From the NCBI GenBank assembly GCA_003133425.1, contig PKXI01000257.1:1124-41283 (forward strand): a DNA stretch of 40,160 bases, in the 5' to 3' direction. The stretch is from Acidobacteriaceae bacterium. GTDB taxonomy: Bacteria; Acidobacteriota; Terriglobia; Terriglobales; Acidobacteriaceae. A program made the translations under genes and the position numbers. Shown here in pieces: positions 26,952 through 33,612 of this stretch. Numbering within the stretch: the first letter of the stretch is position 1; every line of letters begins with the position of its first letter. The notes under the pieces were generated by a model. It ran no database searches and was not told the origin of the DNA. It saw only the letters and a list, made by a program, of their open reading frames with translations.

Positions 26952-28372
26952 GGCAACTCCTCACCTTCAATTGGCCAGGGGCCTTGCGGACCGAACATGT
27001 TATCGAGAGCCGAGTCGAATAGACCCAGCCGCTGCATCACGTCCAGCACGGTATACCGCCGCCGCATGAAGCAGCATTGCTGAAAGCTCAACCGCAGGCG
27101 CGCTGCCGAAATTCCAATCTGCATGGGCTCGAAAGGACAGCCGGCCCTGCGCAGCATGTCACGCAGTTCGCTGAACGGGATCAGTTGTCCGATCATTCTT
27201 GCTCGCACTTCGGTCCAGTTTTCTTTAAGCCGCGTCAACTGCATGCGAAGCGCATCCCCGGAAACATACTTGGCGCGGGTTTCTTCAATCCCCCTGGTTT
27301 TCAACGCCCCGGCGCCAAACAACCCGTGCATTTTCTGCTCGAGTTCGTTCATTGAAGGCCACGCGCGCACAGCCGCCTCGATATCAAAACAGTGCATATC
27401 CCTCTTCAACAAGTCTTCCTGTAGCGCCAGCGAAGCCAGCACGCCGATCCCCACCTTGAAACCGTGCGAAGGCGTCTTACCCTGGAAAGTGTGGTGCTGC
27501 ATATCCCACAGATGGCTGAATTGGTGCTCGGCGCCCGATGCGGGCCGGCTGTTGAGACATGATTGCATTGCAAATCCGCTCATCACCAGCCCGTGGACCA
27601 GATGCTTGAGAGCCGTAGGATCACTCGCGGCAATCGCATCCGGTGAGCCAATCCATGAGCGAAGAAGCCTCTGCACCGTCTCCCAGACGGACGGGTTAAT
27701 CGCCTCAACTCCGGCAGCATCCGCCAGAATCCAGTCCGCGCCGGCCACAACCTTGGCCATCAGGTCTCCATAACCCCACGCGTTCATCTCCCTTGGAGCC
27801 AGCGCGATCACATCAAGATCCGCCAATACCGCCAGGGGTGCGGGGCATTCAATCGTATCCTTGGATCCCGCAACGGTAATTGATGCGCCGTATGCCGAAT
27901 ACCCGTCCATGGAGGCGGCCGTCCCAACGACCATGTACTGGCGGTTCGTTTGGTGCGCCGCCAATTTCGTAAGATCGTTTACCGTCCCCGATCCCACCGC
28001 AACTGGAATAGCATCATGTTCGCGAAGCGCTGCCACAAGCTCCTGGACACACTCAATGTTTGCGTAAATATGCGGGCCAAAAATAAACGGCTTCCGCAGC
28101 GCTCGATTTTCTCGTACAAAACTAGCTTCAACAGCCCGACCCGCAGCCTCATACGTATTTTCGTCCGCAACAATCATCGCTTCCTGAGAGCCGAACATCG
28201 ACGAGAAGATGCCAGCAGTCTGATGGCGGATTCCAGGCTCCGCCGCAAAATAGCGCGTATCGCGCGCCGCCTTCAGTGCCCGCTCAATAAGTTCCTGTTC
28301 TTCCACTGCGATCTTACTCATTAATTCATGACTCCCAAACACGACAATCTTTCCTTGTTTCCGACCTTCCAT
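26948..28372 (-). CDS. sn-Glycerol-1-phosphate dehydrogenase-like protein (AraM family)
   Basis: A 474-residue member of the iron-containing alcohol dehydrogenase / glycerol-1-phosphate dehydrogenase superfamily. It shows the NAD-binding G-S-G-T-V-N-D-L-T-K (127-136), V-V-G-T-A-A-S-M-D-G-Y (148-158), which corresponds to the P-T-A-x-S-x-D-G-Y of G1P dehydrogenases, and later metal-site segments with G-A-E-H-Q-F-S-H and P-S-H-G-F-K-V-G. It is longer than typical AraM (about 390) because of N- and C-terminal extensions. The enzyme would interconvert dihydroxyacetone phosphate and glycerol-1-phosphate, though a related sugar-phosphate substrate is possible. ATG 28372 is preferred over 28321 because AAGAGGG lies just upstream. 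That ribosome-binding site is partly inside an 8-bp hairpin. Confidence 0.85.
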   Translation of the reverse strand: MEGRKQGKIVVFGSHELMSKIAVEEQELIERALKAARDTRYFAAEPGIRHQTAGIFSSMFGSQEAMIVADENTYEAAGRAVEASFVRENRALRKPFIFGPHIYANIECVQELVAALREHDAIPVAVGSGTVNDLTKLAAHQTNRQYMVVGTAASMDGYSAYGASITVAGSKDTIECPAPLAVLADLDVIALAPREMNAWGYGDLMAKVVAGADWILADAAGVEAINPSVWETVQRLLRSWIGSPDAIAASDPTALKHLVHGLVMSGFAMQSCLNSRPASGAEHQFSHLWDMQHHTFQGKTPSHGFKVGIGVLASLALQEDLLKRDMHCFDIEAAVRAWPSMNELEQKMHGLFGAGALKTRGIEETRAKYVSGDALRMQLTRLKENWTEVRARMIGQLIPFSELRDMLRRAGCPFEPMQIGISAARLRLSFQQCCFMRRRYTVLDVMQRLGLFDSALDNMFGPQGPWPIEGEELP

Positions 28373-28376
28373 TCTA

Positions 28377-28403
28377 ACTCGCCCTCTTATGCGCCGGGCG
28401 AGT
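28377..28403 (-). promoter_or_regulatory. Hairpin overlapping the ribosome-binding site of the AraM-like gene
   Basis: Perfect 8-bp arms ACTCGCCC (28377-28384) and GGGCGAGT (28396-28403) enclose 11 bases. In the leftward mRNA the second arm reads GGGCGAGT, ends 4 bases before the ATG and includes much of the purine-rich AAGAGGGCGAG stretch. Folding would hinder translation initiation. No ligand-binding element was recognised. Confidence 0.4.
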
Positions 28404-28451
28404 GAGTTTCCAATATGGCACTCTTCAATCCCACTTCCAGACCCTCGCGAC

Positions 28452-28495
28452 TTGACTCATGTGCTAGAGCGTACCTATGCTGGTTGGTCCAATCA
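28452..28495 (+). promoter_or_regulatory. Candidate promoter and operator-like palindrome for the DMT transporter
   Basis: TTGACT (28452-28457) and TATGCT (28476-28481) have an 18-base spacer. The short palindrome TTGGTCCAA follows at once within TGGTTGGTCCAATCA. It misses the GntR consensus TNGTNNNACNA by one base, so shared regulation with the receptor is only a suggestion. Confidence 0.4.
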
Positions 28496-28541
28496 CTTCA
28501 TAGCCAGCGCTGTATGTCTATTCAGATAGAGGCGTCAGATT

Positions 28542-28579
28542 GCTCCGCCGGAGTAGAGATTCAGTAAGGAAGTACTGAA
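28542..28579. promoter_or_regulatory. Two adjacent palindromes upstream of the DMT transporter
   Basis: CTCCGCCGGAG (about 28542-28552) is a perfect 5-bp-arm palindrome. TTCAGTA (28560-28566) and TACTGAA (28573-28579) form a perfect 7-bp-arm repeat with a 6-base centre. They lie about 80-115 bases before the transporter start and are possible operators for an unidentified dimeric regulator, or part of a leader structure. Confidence 0.4.
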
Positions 28580-28657
28580 CGATGCCTGGCACATCTTCAG
28601 GATCGCTGCCACTTACAATCGCAAATCATTTCTCATAGAAATTTTGAAGGAGTAACC

Positions 28658-29704
28658 ATGATCGTACCTCACAGTTATGTTGTTGCCTTGCTGATGACCG
28701 TCCTGACAATGACTTGTTGGGGCTCCTGGGCGAACGTCGTCAAGCTCGTCAAGGACTGGCGCTTCGAGCTTCTCTATTATGATTACTCGCTGGGCATCCT
28801 TCTCACCTCAATCGTCGCAGGACTCACGCTGGGCTCAATGGGATCGTACGGGCGCTCCTTCCTCGATGATCTTGCGAACGCTGGTGCGCAAAATATAGCC
28901 TTCGGTTTTCTCGGCGGAGTCGTATACTGCATCTCGAATATCCTGGTAGTCGGAGCCATGGCGGTTGCGGGACTCGGAGTGGCATTTCCTATCGGTGTTG
29001 GCCTGGCCCTCGTTGTCGGCGTCATCTGGAATTACTTCGTCAACCCCCAGGGCAATCCAGTGCTGTTGTTCACCGGCGTCGCAATGGTGGTCGCGGCCAT
29101 CGTGTTGGATGGAGTCGCATATCGAATCCACACAATGGCCAAGGCGTCAGGGAGCCAGGAACAAAAGGCAGGACAAGCGGATGGGAAAGACAAGATCCGA
29201 AAAGGCATTCTACTGAGCGTAATCGGCGGCGTGCTCATGGGCATGTTCTTCCCGCTTGTCGAGCTCGGCAAAAAGGGTCCCGGCGGACTCGGACCGTACG
29301 CGATCGGCTTTGTCTTCTCCGCTGGAATCTTTCTGTCCACCTTCGCCTTCAACGCCTACTTTTTGCGGAAACCGGTCCAGGGTAAACCTCTGCGCTTCAG
29401 CGACTACTTCAAGGGAACATTCAAAGAGCACTTTTGGGGAATCGTCGGTGGCGTTGTCTGGGCTGTAGGCACGCTGTCGAGCTTCGTGGCGGCCAGCGCT
29501 CCGCGAGAGTTGCAGGTAGGGCCCGCAATCAGCTATGCGCTCGGCCAGGGCTCCACAATGGTCGGCGCCTTCTGGGGTGTTGTCGTCTGGAAAGAATTTG
29601 CCGGAGGCGCATCCCTTGTAAAGCGATTGTTGGTCCTCATGTTTATCCTCTTCGTGTGCGGCCTCGCAGTCGTTTCCATTGCTCCCCTGTACGCAGCACA
29701 CTAG
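28658..29704 (+). CDS. DMT-superfamily sugar/ureide transporter (GRP / ureide-permease-like)
   Basis: A 348-residue membrane protein with about ten hydrophobic segments and no signal peptide. The first half reads W-G-S-W-A-N near residue 21, Y-Y-D-Y-S-L-G-I-L-L at about 40 and G-G-V-V-Y-C-I-S-N-I-L. This recalls the glucose/ribose-porter group of the drug/metabolite superfamily and the plant ureide permeases (a W-x-x-x-x-x-x-x-x-x-x-x-x-Y-x-D-Y-S-L pattern) more than E. coli RhaT. A hydrophilic loop at about 160-185 separates two five-helix halves, as in this superfamily. GAAGGAG ends 7 bases before the ATG. The substrate may be a sugar (glycan locus on one side) or a ureide (nitrogen island further left). 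The sequence does not decide. Confidence 0.78.
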   Translation: MIVPHSYVVALLMTVLTMTCWGSWANVVKLVKDWRFELLYYDYSLGILLTSIVAGLTLGSMGSYGRSFLDDLANAGAQNIAFGFLGGVVYCISNILVVGAMAVAGLGVAFPIGVGLALVVGVIWNYFVNPQGNPVLLFTGVAMVVAAIVLDGVAYRIHTMAKASGSQEQKAGQADGKDKIRKGILLSVIGGVLMGMFFPLVELGKKGPGGLGPYAIGFVFSAGIFLSTFAFNAYFLRKPVQGKPLRFSDYFKGTFKEHFWGIVGGVVWAVGTLSSFVAASAPRELQVGPAISYALGQGSTMVGAFWGVVVWKEFAGGASLVKRLLVLMFILFVCGLAVVSIAPLYAAH

Positions 29705-29793
29705 CCTGGGCCCGGAGTGAACATTTAAGAGCCAACAAATGGCGTGCGCAGACATGCTCCCGCTCGCGCCTTCGTGCCCGCTGACCAACCTAA

Positions 29794-29799
29794 TATAAT
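29794..29799 (+). promoter_or_regulatory. Consensus -10 box upstream of the reductase gene
   Basis: A perfect TATAAT lies 86 bases before the reductase start. The -35 position at a 17-base spacing reads TTCGTG, a poor match, so an activator may be needed. Just upstream is GACCAACCTA, a 10-base string also found at 13979-13988 in the TonB receptor promoter. Confidence 0.45.
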
Positions 29800-29885
29800 G
29801 GTAGTTAGCTCTTCTCGTCGCCCGGGTGCCCAATGGTCAATGCGGCCGGCCTTCGAGTCGTTCGCAATCTGAGGTCGGTTTCTGC

Positions 29886-30992
29886 ATGAATAGCGAAGAA
29901 CTTATCCTGGTCACCGGCGCAACCGGCTTTCTCGGTGTGCGCCTGGTGCGCGAACTGCTCGACCGATATCCGCAAGCCACGTTGGCGCTGCTCATCCGCG
30001 ACAGACCCGGCCAGTCCGGTCAGCAACGCGCTGACCTGTTTGTGCCTCCTTCAGAGCGGTCGCGCGTACAGGTCTATTCCGGCGATGTAGGCCAGCCGAA
30101 CTGCGGCGTGGCCCCCTCTGGCTTCCAGTTCTTGACCGCGGAGACGACCCGGGTAATCCATTCCGCCGCAACCGTACGTTTCGACCACACACTTGACGAG
30201 GCCCGCCGCATTAACGTCGAGGGCACTCGCCGCATGCTTGACTTCGCTGCCGGCGCGCGCAAGTTGCGCAGCCTGGCCTATGTTGGTACGGCTTATGTAG
30301 CAGGCGAGCGCTCGGACTTAGTCCGCGAAAATGAACTCGCTGTGGGTCAGGGCTATCGCAACACCTACGAGCAGACCAAAGCCGAGGCTGAGGCGCTAGT
30401 GCGATCGCGCCTCAGTTCCCTTCCCGGCGTCATTCTGCGCCCCAGCATCATCGTGGGCGATTCTCAAACCGGCGTCACCTCCAGCTTCAAGATGATGTAT
30501 TGGCCGCTGAAGATCTACGCGCGCGGCCTTTGGCGGACCGTACCTGGTTACCCCGACGCGGTACTGGATATCGTGCCGGTCGATTTCGTCGCGGCCTCTG
30601 TCGCGCGGGCCGTCTTTGATCAGGCGGCTCTGGGCAGCACACTTCACCTCTGTGCCGGACCTCGCGGCAGCGCCACCATCCAGCAGATAGCCAGCCGCGC
30701 AATGGAGTACTTCCACGCGCCTGAACCGCGCTACGTCGATCCCAAGCTGTTCTTCGCCATTGTGCGTCCAATACTCTTTATGGCGTTATGGGGACGCAAG
30801 CGCCGAGTGCTACGCGACGGTCGCGCCTATCGGGACTATTTCACAATGCGAATGCAATTCGACACTACCAATGCCGAGCGCCTGCTGGAACCCGTCGGAC
30901 TGCGCCCGCCGCACGTGCTGGATTACCTAGACCGCCTGTTCAACTACTGCGTCACCAGTGAATGGGGCCGCAAGCAGGTTTCTGCAGAATGA
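29886..30992 (+). CDS. NAD(P)-dependent extended-SDR reductase (thioester-reductase / male-sterility domain type)
   Basis: A 368-residue extended short-chain dehydrogenase. It starts with the Rossmann motif V-T-G-A-T-G-F-L-G (residues 8-16). V-I-H-S-A-A-T-V-R-F follows, then a Y-V-G-T-A-Y-V-A-G segment and the catalytic Y-x-x-x-K of Y-E-Q-T-K. This combination resembles fatty-acyl-CoA reductases and terminal thioester reductases (NAD_binding_4). A C-terminal tail of about 100 residues carries a hydrophobic stretch (F-A-I-V-R-P-I-L-F-M-A-L-W), possibly a membrane anchor. ATG 29886 is chosen because the 20 residues before it lack family similarity. The stop overlaps the ligase start by ATGA. 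With the ligase it could activate and then reduce an acyl substrate. Confidence 0.83.
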   Translation: MNSEELILVTGATGFLGVRLVRELLDRYPQATLALLIRDRPGQSGQQRADLFVPPSERSRVQVYSGDVGQPNCGVAPSGFQFLTAETTRVIHSAATVRFDHTLDEARRINVEGTRRMLDFAAGARKLRSLAYVGTAYVAGERSDLVRENELAVGQGYRNTYEQTKAEAEALVRSRLSSLPGVILRPSIIVGDSQTGVTSSFKMMYWPLKIYARGLWRTVPGYPDAVLDIVPVDFVAASVARAVFDQAALGSTLHLCAGPRGSATIQQIASRAMEYFHAPEPRYVDPKLFFAIVRPILFMALWGRKRRVLRDGRAYRDYFTMRMQFDTTNAERLLEPVGLRPPHVLDYLDRLFNYCVTSEWGRKQVSAE

Positions 30993-32608
30993 ACATCTTC
31001 AAGTCCTTTCAGCTATCGCGCGACCGCAACGTCACGGTCGCGAATCTCGTGGACGAACTGTATCGCCGGAATGGAGACTACGAGGTCTCCATCGAAGAGT
31101 CCGCACCTTATCGACTTTCAGAACTGCATTCCGAAATCTGTTCCAAGGACACCTTCCTCCGTCAGACTGTCGCACTGGGGCCGGGCCAACCCGTTGCCAT
31201 CTATCGCACCAATGACCGCCGATGTCTTCGCTGGTTTCTGGCCATCATCCGTGCCGGGGGCATCGCGGTTCCGCTTAACCCCATGCTCTCTCTCGCCGAA
31301 GTGCGCCGCATCCTGGCCACCAGCGGCACAGATATCCTGGTCACCGATAAAGCCGTCTTCGAACGCAACATCGGCCAGCGCAACGCTTTAAATGTGCGCA
31401 TCTGGATTCAGTCGGACGACGAACCAGAAACACTCGAGGGGTTTCTGCGCGCACCCAATTCCGGCGCAAACGCCGGTGCCCCGTTTTCGCCTACCGCCAT
31501 CGATCCGGCGGCGACCGTGGCCATATTCCACACCTCCGGAACCAGCGGCTTCCCCAAAGGCGCGGCCCTGTCCAGCCGTGCCTTGCTTGGCGGTCGCGCT
31601 TCCACTGTGATGGCCAGGCTATTCCTCTCGCACAGGGACCTGGCGCTTATCGCGCTGCCCTGGTCCCACATCATGGCCGTAAGCATTACGCTCTACGGCT
31701 TGATGGCCGGCATTCGCGGCTGCTTCCTCGATCGTTTTGACGTCGAGCCTGCGTTGGAGCTGATCGAACGCCATGGTGTCACCTCTGTCGTCGGCGTCCC
31801 CGCAATGTTTGCCAGGCTGGTCAATAGCAATCCGGAACCAGCACGGCTTTCGAGTGTGCGCCTGTGGCTCTCGGCCAGCGATAACCTGCCCTCCGACGTT
31901 CGGCAACGTCTGCGGCAGTTCGGCGCGCTGGTTCGCTTGCCGGGAGGCCGACGCATTCCGCCCGTGCTCATCAATGGCTACGGTATGGTCGAACTGGGGG
32001 GCCTCGCCATGATGGGCATTGAGACGTCTCTGTTCCCCGGCAATGGAGATCTGTGCTTCCCGGTGCCACCGTTTCGCATCCGGGTCGCCGATGAAAATGA
32101 TCGGCCCGTACGAGCAGGCATGACCGGAGAGTGCCAGATTCGCCGTCGCGGTCTCACCCCGCATTACTGGAAAGACAAAGTCAATGACCAGGATCTGATC
32201 ACCGCCGACGGTTGGCTGCGAACGGGCGATCTGGCCACACGCAATCGCCTCGGCATGATCCGGCTCGTGGGTCGCATAAAGGATGTGATCAAGTCGGGCG
32301 GTTACTCGGTCTATGTTCGTGAACTTGAAGAGGCTATAATGGCCCACCCCGCTGTCGCCCGCGCGGCCGCCTTCGGCCTGCCTCACAAGGAAAAGGGCGA
32401 GACTCCCGCCGCCGCGGTTGAACTGCACGAAGGCTTCTCGGCAAGCGAAAGTGATTTGCTGGATTGGTGTCGGCAGAACCTTGCCGCCTACAAGGCGCCG
32501 CGCCGCATCTGGATTCTGGATCCCGGCGGCCTGCCCCACAACCATACCGGCAAGATCCTCCGCCGCGACCTCCAGAAGCGCTTCTCCGGACAACTTGGTC
32601 CAAATTAG
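30989..32608 (+). CDS. Class I adenylate-forming enzyme (acyl-CoA / acyl-AMP ligase)
   Basis: A 539-residue ANL-superfamily ligase. The phosphate-binding loop is T-S-G-T-S-G-F-P-K (182-190). Motif A5 is N-G-Y-G-M-V-E (329-335), the ribose-binding Asp is in R-T-G-D (411-414), the hinge is G-R-I-K-D-V-I-K-S-G-G-Y (428-439), and the catalytic Lys is Lys522 in H-T-G-K-I-L-R-R-D. It activates a carboxylate as acyl-AMP and passes it to CoA or a carrier. No carrier protein is encoded beside it, so CoA is the simpler acceptor. Its start overlaps the reductase stop. The N-terminal approximately 60 residues contain an atypical stretch without clear ligase motifs. Confidence 0.9.
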   Translation: MNIFKSFQLSRDRNVTVANLVDELYRRNGDYEVSIEESAPYRLSELHSEICSKDTFLRQTVALGPGQPVAIYRTNDRRCLRWFLAIIRAGGIAVPLNPMLSLAEVRRILATSGTDILVTDKAVFERNIGQRNALNVRIWIQSDDEPETLEGFLRAPNSGANAGAPFSPTAIDPAATVAIFHTSGTSGFPKGAALSSRALLGGRASTVMARLFLSHRDLALIALPWSHIMAVSITLYGLMAGIRGCFLDRFDVEPALELIERHGVTSVVGVPAMFARLVNSNPEPARLSSVRLWLSASDNLPSDVRQRLRQFGALVRLPGGRRIPPVLINGYGMVELGGLAMMGIETSLFPGNGDLCFPVPPFRIRVADENDRPVRAGMTGECQIRRRGLTPHYWKDKVNDQDLITADGWLRTGDLATRNRLGMIRLVGRIKDVIKSGGYSVYVRELEEAIMAHPAVARAAAFGLPHKEKGETPAAAVELHEGFSASESDLLDWCRQNLAAYKAPRRIWILDPGGLPHNHTGKILRRDLQKRFSGQLGPN

Positions 32609-32793
32609 CGGCTGCTGAGAAACACCCATTATCCTGAATTGGCTCGAAAAGCTATGGATATTCAGGCATCAGAAGAACTCAATCCGTGAAGGGCACGGTG
32701 TTCAGCCCGACATCAACCCAGCAATATTTCAATGGGCTTTCGCCCCAGAGGAATGGCTGATTCGCGGCAAACACTTGCGAGCAAGGCACGAGA

Positions 32794-33612
32794 TTACTTA
32801 TCCGCCCCAACTCCAATTGCCCCCGCAAGCCCCTGAGGAGTAAACAACTTCTCATCCAGCTTTGTATTGAATTTAACCGCATCAATGGTCAACACGGTCC
32901 GAGTGCCATCCTGCAAAGTACGCATCTCCGTGTGTCGCGCCCCCCATATGCCTCCCTCGCGCTTGAGTTGGGTGGCATGTAGCACTCGCACCTTCCGCCC
33001 CTGCGCGTCGTACATTTCGGCGAATAGAATCACGGGAACATCCTGCGCCACCCAGTAATAGATGAATTTGTATTGCGAATTCGATGCATTCACGGACGTC
33101 GCTTCCACCTTGTAAGTCTTGTGCCCTTCAATCGCTTCGGCATCGCCAATCAATCGGTAGGAGAAATCATCAAGAACCCGCTCGCCAATATCTTCAAATG
33201 TGAAATCTGTTCCGATGAAACGCGCTGACCGCTCCTGGGGAATCACGCTGCGAACTCGTTGCGTGGCAGGAGTATAGACATACTGACGATCGGACACTCC
33301 CCGTTGATTGATTGAAAGCAGTGCAACGCCGCGAATTTCAGCCGGCGCCGTAAAGACAACCAGTGTTTTGCTGTCTCCAGGTGAGCCGATGCGACGAAGG
33401 CTGAATTCCTTTTTCGAGTTGTGTCCTTGTTGGTCGAATACCTGAAAATTTGCCTTCAACGTGATGTCGTGACTGGTGTCCTGCCGGTACACGTCTTCCA
33501 TGATCTTCCGCGCACTGGAAGCGGCGTCGGCCGCAAAGACAAATGCGGATGCACAAAGCATTGCGCAAGAACAGGCAGCCATCGCTATTTTGCATCCAGG
33601 ATGTTTATTCAT
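32794..33612 (-). CDS. LolA-like outer-membrane lipoprotein-sorting protein
   Basis: A protein of about 272 residues with a cleavable signal peptide (basic start, hydrophobic run rich in Ala and Cys, ending near A-F-V-F-A-A-D-A-A). The mature part follows the periplasmic LolA-like family: D-V-Y-R-Q-D-T-S-H-D near its start, then S-L-R-R-I-G-S-P-G-D-S-K-T-L-V-V-F, an A-E-I-R-G-V-A-L-L segment, F-T-F-E-D-I-G-E-R, and a closing K-F-N-T-K-L-D-E-K-L-F-T-P-Q-G-L. It should bind a lipid or lipoprotein in the periplasm. ATG 33612 overlaps the permease stop by 8 bases, with GAGG about 11 bases upstream; 33627 is an alternative start. It is the third gene of the ABC exporter operon. Confidence 0.85.
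   Translation of the reverse strand: MNKHPGCKIAMAACSCAMLCASAFVFAADAASSARKIMEDVYRQDTSHDITLKANFQVFDQQGHNSKKEFSLRRIGSPGDSKTLVVFTAPAEIRGVALLSINQRGVSDRQYVYTPATQRVRSVIPQERSARFIGTDFTFEDIGERVLDDFSYRLIGDAEAIEGHKTYKVEATSVNASNSQYKFIYYWVAQDVPVILFAEMYDAQGRKVRVLHATQLKREGGIWGARHTEMRTLQDGTRTVLTIDAVKFNTKLDEKLFTPQGLAGAIGVGADK

Noticed and set aside
28658..29704. Calling the DMT transporter RhaT
   Set aside because: The segments I can compare do not follow E. coli RhaT. Only the superfamily is safe.
31619..32629. 336-residue open frame antisense to the acyl ligase
   Set aside because: The ligase motifs are complete in the forward frame, so this is a shadow.
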